A DNA stretch of 64,000 nt from positions 1 through 64,000 of the forward strand of contig CCNC01000033.1 in assembly GCA_000824845.1 (NCBI GenBank). The letters run 5' to 3'. Below the pieces are notes generated by a model. The model made no database searches and was not told where the DNA came from. It saw nothing but the letters and a program-made list of their open reading frames with translations. A program made the position numbers and the translations under genes. Below, piece after piece: positions 42,156 through 51,020 of the stretch. The DNA comes from Mesorhizobium sp. ORS 3359. GTDB taxonomy: Bacteria; Pseudomonadota; Alphaproteobacteria; Rhizobiales; Rhizobiaceae. Numbering within the stretch: position 1 is the first letter of the stretch; the number at the start of each line of letters is the position of its first letter.

Positions 42156-43523
42156 TCACGCCAGCGGCAGCCGCACCTCCACCTTGAGCCCGCCGCCGAC
42201 GGCGTCGTCAAGCGTGACGCTGCCGCCGGCATTCTCGACCACCTCGCGCACAATGGCGAGCCCGAGGCCGCTGCCTTCCTCGGCCGAGCCGGGGAGGCGG
42301 TAGAAGCGCTCGAAGACATGCTCCCGCTCTTCCGGTGGGATTCCCGGACCGGTATCCCTGACCGTGAGTTCCGCCTCGCCACTCGAGGCGGAGAGCGCTA
42401 CCGTGACGCTGCCGCCCGGCCTGGAATAGCGCAGCGCATTGTCGACCAGGTTGACGATCATCTCGCGCAGCATCGTGCCGTCGCCGATCACCGGCACCGG
42501 TCCGCTCTCATCGAGGCCAAGGTCGATATCGCGCTTGATCGCCGCCGGCGCCTGCGCTTCCAGCACCTGGCGGGCGGCTTCGGTGAGGTCGATGCGGTCG
42601 GCGCGCGGCCGCCGGCTGCCGGGTTCCGCTCTCGACAAGGTAAGCAGCTGTTCGGCCAACCGCGCCAATTTGCCGGAACTCGTCTGCAACGCCACCAGCG
42701 CCTCTTGGCGCCGGTCGGCCTTGGTCTCCCGCAACGCATAGCTTGCCTGCGTCGACAAGAGCGCCAGCGGCGTGCGCAGCTGGTGCGCGGCATTGGCGAT
42801 GAAGCGCCGCTGCGCCGCCATCTGCGCCCGCACGCGCTGCATATAGGCGTTGAGTGCCTCGATCAGCGGCCGGATCTCGCTCTGCGCGCCCGGAACCTCG
42901 ACCGGCTCGAGATCGCTGCGGCTGCGCGAACGCACGGCGTCGCGCAGCCGGATGAGCGGCGCCAGCCCGCGGCGCAGCCCAAGCAGCACGAACACGCCGG
43001 CAATAGCCACCAAGGCAAGCTGCTGGGCGAAGGCGCTGAGCCACAGCCGCTTCACCATCGCGTCATGACCGGCGAGCGTGACGCCGACGGTGACCTTGAT
43101 CGGCGAATCTTCCCCGGCGCCGATCACCGCATGGCTGAGCGTCGCCAGGCGCAGCGGGTGATCGCGATAGGAGGCTTCGATGCTGCCCCGCTCCGACGCC
43201 ACCGGCAGGTCGGGATAGCCGGTCAGCAACCGTCCGCCGGCGGTCTCGACGCGATAATAGACGCTGTCGCGGTCGCCTGTGTCGAACATCTCGATCGCCG
43301 CCGGCGGCACGGTGGCGTCGAGCACGCCGTCGGCCATCGCCACCTGCTCTGCGATGGCGCGCGCCGAGCCGACCAGCATGCGGTCGGTGACGAGGTCCGC
43401 CGTCGCCAGGGCGTTGCGCTGGCTGGTCCACAGATTGATGGCGGCCAAACCGGCCAGCGGCAGCACCACCCAAGCCAGCAGTTGGATCCGAAGGCTGCCG
43501 ATCCGAAGACTGCCGATTCTCAT
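42156..43523 (-). CDS. TctE-like sensor histidine kinase
   Basis: The 455-residue kinase has an N-terminal membrane helix (LLAWVVLPLAGLAAINLW), a periplasmic sensor of the TctE N-terminal type (QRNALATADLVTDRMLVGSA) and a second helix (QQLALVAIAGVFVLLGL). HAMP-like DAVRSRSRSDLEPV follows, then HisKA with H in ANAAHQLRTPLALLSTQAS, and the ATPase motifs MIVNLVDNALRYSRPGG, DTGPGIPPEE, FYRLPG and GSGLGLAIV. It overlaps the response-regulator gene by four bases. The signal is perhaps a carboxylate, as for TctE; no transporter gene is adjacent. Confidence 0.93.
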   Translation of the reverse strand: MRIGSLRIGSLRIQLLAWVVLPLAGLAAINLWTSQRNALATADLVTDRMLVGSARAIAEQVAMADGVLDATVPPAAIEMFDTGDRDSVYYRVETAGGRLLTGYPDLPVASERGSIEASYRDHPLRLATLSHAVIGAGEDSPIKVTVGVTLAGHDAMVKRLWLSAFAQQLALVAIAGVFVLLGLRRGLAPLIRLRDAVRSRSRSDLEPVEVPGAQSEIRPLIEALNAYMQRVRAQMAAQRRFIANAAHQLRTPLALLSTQASYALRETKADRRQEALVALQTSSGKLARLAEQLLTLSRAEPGSRRPRADRIDLTEAARQVLEAQAPAAIKRDIDLGLDESGPVPVIGDGTMLREMIVNLVDNALRYSRPGGSVTVALSASSGEAELTVRDTGPGIPPEEREHVFERFYRLPGSAEEGSGLGLAIVREVVENAGGSVTLDDAVGGGLKVEVRLPLA

Positions 43524-44197
43524 GGCGCCGAATCGTCGTGGCGCAAGAGGTAGCCGAGGCCGCGCAAGGTAGCGATCTGGACGCGCGATCCTTCGAGCTT
43601 CTTGCGCAGACGGTGCACGTAGATCTCGATGGCGCTTGGGTCGGCGTCGGTGTCGAAGTCGTAGATCGCCGCCGAGAGCGCCGCCTTGCTCACCGTGCGT
43701 CCGGCCTTGACGACGAGCTGTTCCAGCACCGCGTGCTCGCGCGGCGTCAGCGACAATGTCGCGCCGGCAAGCGAGAACAGGCGGGTGTTGGTGTCGAAGA
43801 CAAGGTCGCCGCAGGAAATGACCGGCGCGGTGCGATCGTTGGCGCGGCGCAGCTGCACGCGGATGCGCGCCTCCAGCTCCTCGATCTGGAAGGGTTTCGC
43901 CAGATAGTCGTCCGCACCTTCGTTGAGGCCCTTGACCCGGCCGTCGAGGCTGGCGTTGGCTGTGAGCACGATCACCGGCACCGGGTTGCCGCGCGCCCGC
44001 AGCCTTTTCAACACCTCCATGCCGCCCATGCGGGGCAGGGCAAGGTCGAGGATGATCAGAGCGTGATCGCCGGCGGCCAAGGCATGCTCGACATCCTCGC
44101 CGTCATGCACGACGTCGACGACATAGCTCGCCTGGCGCAGCGTCTTGCTCAGCCAATCGGCCAGTTCGCGATTGTCCTCGACAAGCAGCAGCCGCAT
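43520..44197 (-). CDS. TctD-like response regulator
   Basis: The 225-residue OmpR-type regulator has a receiver domain with D51 in LIILDLALPRMGGMEVL, the acidic pair in LLVEDN, T in VIVLTANAS, K in YLAKPF, and a winged-helix DNA-binding C-domain (LSLTPREHAVLEQLVVKAGR, SAIEIYVHRLRKKLEGS, LRGLGYLL). The start is ATG 44197; a longer open frame upstream is rejected. First gene of the two-component pair. Confidence 0.94.
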   Translation of the reverse strand: MRLLLVEDNRELADWLSKTLRQASYVVDVVHDGEDVEHALAAGDHALIILDLALPRMGGMEVLKRLRARGNPVPVIVLTANASLDGRVKGLNEGADDYLAKPFQIEELEARIRVQLRRANDRTAPVISCGDLVFDTNTRLFSLAGATLSLTPREHAVLEQLVVKAGRTVSKAALSAAIYDFDTDADPSAIEIYVHRLRKKLEGSRVQIATLRGLGYLLRHDDSAP

Positions 44198-44380
44198 CGT
44201 TCGTTCGCTGTTTCCTCCCAACGGCGCCGACCTTCGCCGAGGGTGGCGGGAGGCGTCCGAATTGGTTCCCTGAGGCAACCGATAGTATCGATCCGCCCGC
44301 AAGGCAAACGCGGTTTCCCGGCGGCCGCCATCCCGGTCGTGATGCCTGCCGGGCCGCTTGCGCGGCCGTGCAAGTGATAA

Positions 44381-44397
44381 AACCGAACCGTTCGGTT
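44381..44397. promoter_or_regulatory. Operator-like inverted repeat, copy 1
   Basis: AACCGAA-CCG-TTCGGTT, perfect 7-bp arms with a 3-base spacer. It resembles the sites of TetR-family repressors. It lies 184 bp upstream of the response-regulator start. Confidence 0.6.
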
Positions 44398-44538
44398 CAA
44401 ATAATGTTGACGGTTCGTGTAGCCACGGTGAACGCCGGCAGGACTGGCCAGGGGGCACCTCGACAATCGCTCGCCGTAACCAATTGATATCGAACGATAA
44501 GAGTCCGGCCGCTTAGTCTTTCACGCGGCTTCAGGATC

Positions 44539-44557
44539 GAACCGAACGGTTCGGTTC
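44539..44557. promoter_or_regulatory. Operator-like inverted repeat, copy 2
   Basis: GAACCGAA-CGG-TTCGGTTC, 8-bp arms with a 3-base spacer, the same motif as at 44381. It lies about 120 bp before the first DUF680-type gene. Two copies of one motif in a single intergenic region suggest a real site for an unlinked regulator. Confidence 0.62.
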
Positions 44558-44680
44558 ACAACTTTTTGTGATTGGAACTGGCAGCAGGGCAGACCCATTT
44601 CGGGGTGGTCCGAGCGACGCGAATTTCCATCACGGCACGCCACTAGACGGACACGACTTTTGAGATCTGGAGTACCTGAA

Positions 44681-44920
44681 ATGAACAAGATTGCTTTTGC
44701 CGTTGCTGCCCTTCTCATCGCCACGAGCGGCGCTTTTGCCGGCAGCGACCATTACGGTTCCGACAACGTCAATCAGCCGGCCGTGACCGCTCCCGCGGGC
44801 AAGGTCGACAACACCATCACGGGTTCGATCCGCAAGCTCGACAAGTTCGAACAGCGCGACTTCCACATCACGCCTGATCAGAACCAGCCGCAGTCGGGCC
44901 AGGGCATCTGGGGCCGCTAA
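44681..44920 (+). CDS. Small exported DUF680-type protein 1
   Basis: The 79-residue product has a signal peptide (MNKIAFAVAALLIATSGAFA, cleavage before GSDHYG) and the family start GSDHYGSDNVNQPAV. It then has SIRKLDKFEQ and a Gly/Gln-rich end. DUF680 proteins are known chiefly from Mesorhizobium and have no assigned function. First of three tandem paralogs. Confidence 0.85.
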   Translation: MNKIAFAVAALLIATSGAFAGSDHYGSDNVNQPAVTAPAGKVDNTITGSIRKLDKFEQRDFHITPDQNQPQSGQGIWGR

Positions 44921-44975
44921 GCGGCTCTCACCCCAATCAACCGCAACCTCGATTCCTAAATCTGGAGCAACTCAA

Positions 44976-45182
44976 ATGACCAAGATCGCTCTTACCGCCG
45001 CTGCCCTTCTCGTTGCCACCGGCGCCGCTTTCGCCGGCTCGGACAACTATGGCTCGGCCAATGCCAACCAGCCGGCCGCTTCGGTCGACACCTCGTTCAC
45101 CGCTTCGGTCAAGAAGTCTGATGCGAATGTCCAGAAGCCCCTGACCCAGGGCGCGGACCGCAACCTCTTCGGCAGCCATTGA
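44976..45182 (+). CDS. Small exported DUF680-type protein 2
   Basis: The 68-residue paralog has the signal MTKIALTAAALLVATGAAFA, then GSDNYGSANANQPAA, a DTSFTASVKK segment and a short tail. It lies 55 bp after the first copy and is followed by a hairpin terminator. Confidence 0.87.
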   Translation: MTKIALTAAALLVATGAAFAGSDNYGSANANQPAASVDTSFTASVKKSDANVQKPLTQGADRNLFGSH

Positions 45183-45210
45183 TCGGTTCCGATCTTCGAT
45201 AGATCTCAAA

Positions 45211-45240
45211 GCGGCGGGCTTGTCCCGCCGCTCTGTTCTT
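45211..45240 (+). terminator. Terminator after DUF680-type gene 2
   Basis: GCGGCGGG (45211-45218) pairs with CCCGCCGC (45224-45231) around a 5-base loop; a T-rich tail (TCTGTTCTT) follows. Confidence 0.82.
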
Positions 45241-45460
45241 GTGCAGCCGACTACCGGCAGCATGAATCACTTCGCAAGTATTTGCATCACAAGCATTTGT
45301 AATCGTTTGTCTTTTTCCGGGCGAATCCGGGCTGACGCTGCTGCCGTCGCTGAAAGGGCGGCCACGTCGGGAATAAATCCCGGACGCCACGGGTCTTGTC
45401 GGCAGCGGGGCCATCCTCCCAAGGCCACCGCCGATGAAACCAAGGAACAAGGAAATTGAC

Positions 45461-45706
45461 ATGACCAGGATCGCTCTCGCCTCTGCTGTAATGCTTCTCG
45501 CCGTGGGTTCCGCCTTTGCCGGCAGCGACCATTACGGCGGCGCCAATGCCAACCAGTCGACGGTGGGTGTCGACAGCGCCTACACGGCGTCGGTCCGCAA
45601 GCACGAGGTTGCCAAGCCGGCCCCCAAGGTCGATAGCACGATCAAGACGGGAGCGAGTGCCGCCACGGATTGGCCGGGCCCGCCCGCGGACAATTGGGGC
45701 AATTGA
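45461..45706 (+). CDS. Small exported DUF680-type protein 3
   Basis: The 81-residue paralog has the signal MTRIALASAVMLLAVGSAFA, then GSDHYGGANANQSTVGVDSA, YTASVRKHEV and a Pro/Trp-rich tail. It is separated from copy 2 by a terminator and so has its own promoter. ATG 45461 follows a CAAGGAAA ribosome-site-like stretch. Confidence 0.87.
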   Translation: MTRIALASAVMLLAVGSAFAGSDHYGGANANQSTVGVDSAYTASVRKHEVAKPAPKVDSTIKTGASAATDWPGPPADNWGN

Positions 45707-45724
45707 TCCGCTTCTTCAAAAATA

Positions 45725-45757
45725 GCAAAGGCGGCGGGCAAAACCCGCCGCCTTTGC
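45725..45757. terminator. Strong bidirectional hairpin terminator
   Basis: GCAAAGGCGGCGGG and CCCGCCGCCTTTGC form a perfect 14-bp stem with a 5-base loop. It separates the third DUF680-type gene from the convergent SixA-like gene. Confidence 0.85.
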
Positions 45758-45782
45758 CTATCGGATCGGCAAGCTTCGGGCT

Positions 45783-46298
45783 TTAGGCCAAATCCTTCGG
45801 CCGCAGGCAATGCGTCAGCCTGGCGCTGCCGAACGCAAGATCCGCCCAGTCGCGGTCCAGCGTGAAGCGGGCAAGCGCCGCCGTCGGGAACTTCGCTTCG
45901 ATCTTCTTGAACACGCTCTCATCCGACCCGGCGCCGGCCAGCCGCAACACAAACTGCTGCAGGCCGGGATTGTGGCCGATCACCATCAGATTCGTCGCCT
46001 TGGCCTGCCGCACCCGCGCCAGGATCGCGTCGGCTGCTGCTTCGTAGAGCTCATCGGCAAACTGCGCCGGCGTATGTCCGGACAGTTCCTGAGCGACGAG
46101 CCGCCAGGTGTCGCGGGCGCGCAGTGCCGGCGAGACCAAAGCGAGGTCGGGCAGCCAGCCGCGCCGGGCAAGCTCCCGTCCCATCAACGACGCGGTCTTC
46201 AAGCCGCGTGGGGCCAGCGGCCGGTCGAAATCGGCAAGTGCCGGATCGTCCCAGCTCGACTTGGCGTGGCGCAGGATGAGGAGCTGTTTCACGGGCAT
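45783..46298 (-). CDS. SixA-like histidine phosphatase
   Basis: The 171-residue protein of the histidine phosphatase superfamily has the RHG motif in LLILRHAKSSWDDP, the second catalytic region LALVSPALRARDTW, and the histidine in NLMVIGHNPGLQQF. SixA dephosphorylates phosphohistidine in phosphorelays; alphaproteobacterial relatives are mostly uncharacterised. It starts 9 bp after the stop of the next upstream gene, so the two may be co-transcribed. Confidence 0.9.
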   Translation of the reverse strand: MPVKQLLILRHAKSSWDDPALADFDRPLAPRGLKTASLMGRELARRGWLPDLALVSPALRARDTWRLVAQELSGHTPAQFADELYEAAADAILARVRQAKATNLMVIGHNPGLQQFVLRLAGAGSDESVFKKIEAKFPTAALARFTLDRDWADLAFGSARLTHCLRPKDLA

Positions 46299-46307
46299 TG
46301 TTCAGGA

Positions 46308-46634
46308 TCAGGGAATCTCGGCGTTGAAATCCTCCCCATGCCTACCACCGTATCTTGCCCCAGTCTCGGCATCGAAAGCGGCGGTGAGCACGCCAAAGAC
46401 GAAGAGGCCTACGCGCTGCTCATCCTTGTCCCATTTGACGGCGATGTCGGCCTCGGTGATCGACCATGCTCTTGAACGAATATGGATTATGCCGATGATC
46501 GGCCCGGCTGGGTCGCCCTTGGCCTCACATAGGTAAAAATAAGCTGTCGCGCTCTGCGGGCCGTCGGTCTCTTCATACTCGAAGACGCCGGCGAAATCGC
46601 CTTTGCTACGGACCGCGCTTTCGAGGACCTCCAA
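46308..46634 (-). CDS. Hypothetical protein, about 108 residues
   Basis: I recognise no family with certainty. The sequence is a beta-rich globular pattern (DFAGVFEYEETDGPQSATAY, FYLCEAKGDPAGPIIGIIHI, KWDKDEQRVGLFVFGVLTAA) without a signal or membrane segment. No ATG is present; the best start is a TTG at 46634 just after an in-frame TGA, so it may be N-terminally truncated. It lies between the parE and sixA-like genes, all on the minus strand. Confidence 0.6.
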   Translation of the reverse strand: MEVLESAVRSKGDFAGVFEYEETDGPQSATAYFYLCEAKGDPAGPIIGIIHIRSRAWSITEADIAVKWDKDEQRVGLFVFGVLTAAFDAETGARYGGRHGEDFNAEIP

Positions 46635-46644
46635 GGCTCAGTTC

Positions 46645-46938
46645 CTAGAGCAGCGTTGAGATGTCGCGCGCGCCGTGCACGACACGCACAATATCGATCC
46701 GTTCCGCTGCAAGCCTGTAGAGAATGAGATAATTGCCGATGGTCAGTGCCCGCGTGTCGGCCCCGATATCGGGTCTTCGGGGCCCGGATTCCGGGAAGGC
46801 CGCAAGCTGCAGGAGGCGTTCTGCGATTGCATCCAGAAAATGATCGGCGGCGCGTGGGCTGTCCTTGGCAATGGAAAGCCAGATGTCGGTCAAGTCATTT
46901 CCAACCGCAGGGCTGCGGACGATTCGCAGACCTGCCAT
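46645..46938 (-). CDS. parE: ParE-family toxin
   Basis: The 97-residue protein has the ParE pattern: LRIVRSPAVGNDLTDIWLSI, ADHFLDAIAERLLQLAAFPE, SGPRRPDIGADTRALTIGNY and LILYRLAAERIDIVRVVHGA. It follows its antitoxin gene after three bases. Confidence 0.93.
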   Translation of the reverse strand: MAGLRIVRSPAVGNDLTDIWLSIAKDSPRAADHFLDAIAERLLQLAAFPESGPRRPDIGADTRALTIGNYLILYRLAAERIDIVRVVHGARDISTLL

Positions 46939-46941
46939 GGA

Positions 46942-47217
46942 TCACTTCTTGACGGCATCTACGAGACGATCACGAGCCTTTCGCTTGATGTCGTCTATAT
47001 CGAAGGGAACGAATGGACCGCTTTCCAGCCCTTCGGTCCAGGCTTTGCGCAGTCGCTCCACCTCGGCTTCTCGGAGAGGTTGCCGTAAGCGCCATTCACG
47101 CAGCGCCTCGCGGATCACCTCGCTCGCCGAGCCGTAACGTCCGCTTTCGACGGCGTCTTTGACCATCTCAAGCAATTCTGGTGAAAGCGCTATGCTGACT
47201 TTTTCGACCGTTGCCAT
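46942..47217 (-). CDS. parD: ParD-family antitoxin
   Basis: The 91-residue protein has an RHH N-terminus (VEKVSIALSPELLEMVKDAV, SGRYGSASEVIREALREW) and a C-terminal neutralising part (FVPFDIDDIKRKARDRLV). GGAGG lies five bases before ATG 47217. An operator-like repeat lies 17 bp upstream. It has no obvious sequence identity with the ParD at 41543 beyond the family. Confidence 0.93.
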   Translation of the reverse strand: MATVEKVSIALSPELLEMVKDAVESGRYGSASEVIREALREWRLRQPLREAEVERLRKAWTEGLESGPFVPFDIDDIKRKARDRLVDAVKK

Positions 47218-47233
47218 GGAAACCTCCTCATAG

Positions 47234-47258
47234 GATGGTAGCAATTCTTGCCACCATC
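47234..47258. promoter_or_regulatory. Inverted repeat upstream of the second parDE, operator candidate
   Basis: GATGGTAGCAA-TTC-TTGCCACCATC, 10 of 11 arm positions paired. Position just before parD fits autoregulation by a ParD dimer. Confidence 0.65.
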
Positions 47259-47265
47259 AGCAAGG

Positions 47266-47973
47266 CTACGGCGTGATCCGCGCCAGCTGTTCGAGGTCGG
47301 TCTCCTCGCGCAGCGGGTCCGGCGCCATCACGACCGAGCTTGCGTTCTCTGCATCGTCGGCGAAATGGGCGAGCACGGTGTGGCCCTTTTCCATGCTCGC
47401 CTTGCCCTCGGCGACAAGGCCTAGCGCCAGCGGATAGAGCCGATGCTCGGCCTTCAGCACGCGCGCGGCAAGCGTATCCTCATTGTCGCCGACCATCACC
47501 GGCACGGCGGCCTGCGCGATGATCGGGCCGTCATCCATCTCCGGCGTGACGAAATGCACCGAGCAGCCATGGATGCGTACGCCCGCGCGGATCGCCCGCG
47601 CGTGCGTGTCCAGCCCCTTGAAGGCGGGCAGCAAAGCAGGGTGGATGTTGACCATGCGCCCCTGCCATTTCTCGACGAGGCCGCGGCCGAGGATGCGCAT
47701 ATAGCCGGCAAGCGCCACGATCTCGGCACCGAAGCCGGTCAGCGCGGCGTCGAGCGCAGCGTCATAGGCATCCTTGCTCGCATGGTCGGCGCGCTGGATC
47801 ACCTTGGTGGCGATGCCGCGCGACTGGGCGATGCCGAGGCCGGCGGCGTTCGCGCGGTCGGAGATCACGCCGACGATCTCGGCCGGGTAGGTTGGGTCCG
47901 AGGCCGCCGCGATCAGCGCCGTCATGTTGGAGCCACGCCCCGAGATCAGAGCGACCGTGCGCTTCCTGCTCAT
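47266..47973 (-). CDS. purN: Phosphoribosylglycinamide formyltransferase
   Basis: The 235-residue enzyme transfers formyl from 10-formyl-THF to GAR in purine synthesis. Motifs: [51 protein letters not shown] (catalytic N and H) and [20 protein letters not shown] (catalytic D). Its ATG overlaps the purM stop by four bases. Confidence 0.97.
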   Translation of the reverse strand: MSRKRTVALISGRGSNMTALIAAASDPTYPAEIVGVISDRANAAGLGIAQSRGIATKVIQRADHASKDAYDAALDAALTGFGAEIVALAGYMRILGRGLVEKWQGRMVNIHPALLPAFKGLDTHARAIRAGVRIHGCSVHFVTPEMDDGPIIAQAAVPVMVGDNEDTLAARVLKAEHRLYPLALGLVAEGKASMEKGHTVLAHFADDAENASSVVMAPDPLREETDLEQLARITP

Positions 47974-49073
47974 AGGCCGATCGAGCCCCTGTAGATGACG
48001 CCGGCGTCGCGGCGCGGCACGATCCGGCCGATCGGCGTCACCGTCTCGCCGGCTTCCTGCAGCACCGCCGCCACCTGCGCCGCCTGGCCGGAGGCGACGG
48101 CGAGGATCATGCCGATGCCGCAGTTGAAGGTGCGCATCATTTCTTCCGGCGCGACGCCGCCGGTCTTTGCCAGCCACGAGAACACCGGCGGCACGTCGAT
48201 CGCCTCGAGGTCGAGCTCGGCCGAAAAATCCTTGGGCAGCACGCGCGGAATGTTTTCCGGGAAACCGCCGCCGGTGATGTGGGCCAGCGCCTTGATACCA
48301 TGCGTGTTGCGGATCGCCTTCAGGATTGACTTCACATAGATGCGCGTCGGCTCGAGCAGCGCTTCGGCAAGGTTGAGTTCGTCGTTGAACGGCGCCGGAT
48401 CGCTCCAGGCAAGACCGCTCGCCGCCACAATCCGGCGCACCAGCGAAAAACCGTTGGAGTGCAGGCCCGAGGAGGAAAGGCCAAGCAGCACGTCGCCTTC
48501 GACGATGTCGTCTGTGGGAAGCAACTGGCCGCGTTCGGCCGCACCGACCGCGAAACCGGCAAGGTCGTAGTCCTTGTCGTGGTACATGCCGGGCATTTCG
48601 GCCGTCTCGCCGCCGATCAGCGCGCAGCCGGCCTGCCGGCAGCCCTCGGCGATGCCGCCGACGATCGCGGCGCCCTGGTCCGGATCGAGCTTGCCGGTGG
48701 CGAAATAGTCGAGGAAGAACAGCGGCTCGGCGCCCTGCACGACGATGTCGTTGACGCACATGGCGACGAGGTCGATGCCTATCGTGTCATGCTTGCCGGA
48801 ATCGATGGCGATCTTGAGCTTGGTGCCGACGCCGTCATTGGCCGCGACCAGCACCGGATCGGTGAAGCCGGCGGCTTTGAGGTCGAACAGGCCGCCGAAG
48901 CCGCCGATCTCGCCATCCGCGCCCGGCCGGCGCGTCGCGCGCACCAGCGGCTTGATCTTCTCGACCATCAGATTGCCGGCGTCGATATCGACGCCCGCCT
49001 CGGCATAGGTGAGCCCGTTCTTGCGCTTGGCCGGATCGCCCTTGCTCATCGTCGGCTCGTCCTTGTTTGTCAT
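47970..49073 (-). CDS. purM: Phosphoribosylformylglycinamidine cyclo-ligase
   Basis: The 367-residue enzyme (AIR synthetase) has [96 protein letters not shown] and [16 protein letters not shown] 49073 is used; ATG 49049 (MSKGDPAKR) is an alternative start. It is translationally coupled to purN. Confidence 0.97.
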   Translation of the reverse strand: MTNKDEPTMSKGDPAKRKNGLTYAEAGVDIDAGNLMVEKIKPLVRATRRPGADGEIGGFGGLFDLKAAGFTDPVLVAANDGVGTKLKIAIDSGKHDTIGIDLVAMCVNDIVVQGAEPLFFLDYFATGKLDPDQGAAIVGGIAEGCRQAGCALIGGETAEMPGMYHDKDYDLAGFAVGAAERGQLLPTDDIVEGDVLLGLSSSGLHSNGFSLVRRIVAASGLAWSDPAPFNDELNLAEALLEPTRIYVKSILKAIRNTHGIKALAHITGGGFPENIPRVLPKDFSAELDLEAIDVPPVFSWLAKTGGVAPEEMMRTFNCGIGMILAVASGQAAQVAAVLQEAGETVTPIGRIVPRRDAGVIYRGSIGL

Positions 49074-49121
49074 TGCGGGCTCTTCGCATGAATGGTTTCG
49101 GGGAGCAAGGCGCGAGAGCTA

Positions 49122-49144
49122 ATCTCCCCCTCGAAGGGGGAGAT
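49122..49144. repeat. Palindrome ATCTCCCCC / GGGGGAGAT
   Basis: A 9-bp-arm hairpin upstream of purM. Same arms as the one at 32395, and a member of the short CTCCCC palindrome group. Confidence 0.7.
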
Positions 49145-49227
49145 CACTCACTTCGCCGCCCCGCTACTTGCGCCAATCTCCCATCTCCCTCATCTTTTTC
49201 CCAACAAAAGACACGACGGGACATCAC

Positions 49228-49860
49228 GTGACCCTTCCCAACATGATCACGATCATGCGGCTGCTGCTCGTGCCCGCCGTGGTGCTGGCCATGCTGCAGT
49301 CGCTTTGGGGCTGGGCTTTCGCCGGCTTCCTCGTCGCCGGCATCTCCGACGGCGTCGACGGCTTCATCGCGCGCCGCTGGAACCAGTCTTCCCGCCTCGG
49401 CGCCTATCTCGATCCGATCGCCGACAAGCTCCTGCTTGTCTCGGTCTTCGTCGTCATGGGCTTTGCCGGCGAACTGCCGCTGTGGCTGGTGGTCACCATG
49501 GTCTCGCGTGATGGGCTCATCGTCTGCGCCGTGCTCCTGTCCAGCGTGATGAGCAATCCGGTCGAGGTGAAGCCGCTCTTCGTTTCGAAGGCCAATACCG
49601 CCGCGCAGATCGTGCTGGCGGCGCTGGTACTGGGCGAGCTGGCCTTTGCCGTGCATCTCGGCCCACTGCGGACCGCGCTCATATTGCTGACCGGGGTCTT
49701 GACCGTGGCTTCGGCCGCGGCCTATCTCGTGGCTTGGCTAAGGCATATGAGCGGCTATGGCGAAGGCTCCCGAACGAGCAACTCCCAGAACGACGTCACC
49801 AGGTCGGGCAACACCAAGTCGGGCATCGGCAGATCGGGCGGCTCCGGCACGGACGCCTGA
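49228..49860 (+). CDS. CDP-alcohol phosphatidyltransferase, PgsA-like second copy
   Basis: The 210-residue membrane protein from GTG 49228 starts MTLPNMITIMRLLLVPAVVL and has the complete motif DGVDGFIARRWNQSSRLGAY followed by LDPIADK. It differs clearly from the PgsA at 10156 and could make phosphatidylglycerol phosphate, cardiolipin or another lipid. The last 34 residues are Ser/Gly/Thr-rich and overlap the N-terminal codons of the next gene in another frame. Confidence 0.88.
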   Translation: MTLPNMITIMRLLLVPAVVLAMLQSLWGWAFAGFLVAGISDGVDGFIARRWNQSSRLGAYLDPIADKLLLVSVFVVMGFAGELPLWLVVTMVSRDGLIVCAVLLSSVMSNPVEVKPLFVSKANTAAQIVLAALVLGELAFAVHLGPLRTALILLTGVLTVASAAAYLVAWLRHMSGYGEGSRTSNSQNDVTRSGNTKSGIGRSGGSGTDA

Positions 49861-51019
49861 CCACGATGGCGCCGTGATCGCCGCTGACGACAGCTCCGGC
49901 GCGCTTCGTCGCCAGGTCTTCTTCTGGCTGGCGACGGCGGTTCTGCTGGCGCTGTTCCTCTATGTCTTCTCGGGTATCCTCCTGCCTTTCGTCGCCGGCA
50001 TGGTGCTCGCCTATTTCCTCGATCCGGTCGCCGACTGGCTGCAGCGGCTCGGCCTCTCGCGCCTGATGGCGACGGTGGTCATCCTGATCGCCTTCATCGT
50101 CGTCGTGGTGCTGGCCTTCGTCATCCTGGTGCCGGTGCTGGCCACCCAGATGGCCGATTTCGCCCGCAAGCTGCCGGAATACCTCACGCGCCTGCAGTCG
50201 CTGCTCACCAGCTTCGACCCGAAATGGCTCGAGCAGCGTTTTGGCGTCAATGCCGCCGGCCTGCGCGACGGGCTGAACTCGCTGCTGACCTCCGGCTTCA
50301 GCCTGCTCACCACCGTCTTCACCTCGATCTGGAGCTCCGGCGTGGCGCTGGTCTCGGTGGTCAGCCTGTTCGTCGTCACCCCGGTCGTCGCCTTCTACAT
50401 GCTGCTCGACTGGGACCGCATGGTGACCGAAGTTGACGGCTGGGTGCCGCGCGACCATGTCGAGACGGTGCGCGCGCTTGCCCGCGACATCAACACCGCT
50501 ACGGCAGGTTTCGTGCGCGGGCAGGGCACGCTATGCCTCGTGCTCGGCGCCATGTATGCCACCGGGCTGACGCTGACCGGATTGAACTTCGCCATCCTCA
50601 TCGGCTTCTTCGCCGGGGTGATCTCCTTCATCCCCTATGTCGGCTCGCTGACCGGGCTGGTGCTCGCCGTCGGCGTCGCCTTCGTCCAGTTCTGGCCAGA
50701 CTGGACCATGGTGGTGCTGGTCGCCTGCGTGTTCTTCGTCGGCCAGTTCATCGAGGGCAACATCCTGCAGCCCCGGCTGGTCGGAAAGAGCGTCGGCCTG
50801 CATCCGGTGTGGCTGATGTTCGCGCTGTTTGCCTTTGGCGCGCTGTTCGGCTTCGTCGGCCTGTTGATTGCCGTGCCGGCCTCGGCGGCGATTGCCGTGC
50901 TGGTGCGTTTCGCCATCGCCCGCTATCTCGAATCGCCGCTCTACAAGGGTCACGCCACGGGGCCCGTGCCGCCATTGCCGGCCGATCGAGGCGGTGGCCA
51001 CCGTTCGAAGCGGGGCTGA
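49757..51019 (+). CDS. AI-2E family transporter (PerM-like permease)
   Basis: The 420-residue membrane protein has the family's eight-helix pattern: VFFWLATAVLLALFLYVFSG, LPFVAGMVLAYFLDPVADWL, a long central domain, then VSLFVVTPVVAFYMLLDWDR, GFFAGVISFIPYVGSLTGL and FIEGNILQPRLVGKSVGLHP. ATG 49757 gives a Pro/Arg/Ala-rich 38-residue leader overlapping the preceding gene by 104 bases; GTG 49874, 13 bases after its stop, is an equally reasonable start. The cargo of most PerM proteins is unknown. Confidence 0.9.
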   Translation: MAKAPERATPRTTSPGRATPSRASADRAAPARTPDHDGAVIAADDSSGALRRQVFFWLATAVLLALFLYVFSGILLPFVAGMVLAYFLDPVADWLQRLGLSRLMATVVILIAFIVVVVLAFVILVPVLATQMADFARKLPEYLTRLQSLLTSFDPKWLEQRFGVNAAGLRDGLNSLLTSGFSLLTTVFTSIWSSGVALVSVVSLFVVTPVVAFYMLLDWDRMVTEVDGWVPRDHVETVRALARDINTATAGFVRGQGTLCLVLGAMYATGLTLTGLNFAILIGFFAGVISFIPYVGSLTGLVLAVGVAFVQFWPDWTMVVLVACVFFVGQFIEGNILQPRLVGKSVGLHPVWLMFALFAFGALFGFVGLLIAVPASAAIAVLVRFAIARYLESPLYKGHATGPVPPLPADRGGGHRSKRG

Positions 51020-51020
51020 A

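Larger units (their letters stand above)
44198..44680. other. Regulatory region between the response regulator and DUF680-type genes
   Basis: This 480-bp divergent region lacks a supported gene. It contains two AACCGAA-N3-TTCGGTT inverted repeats 159 bp apart and must hold promoters for both directions. Confidence 0.55.
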
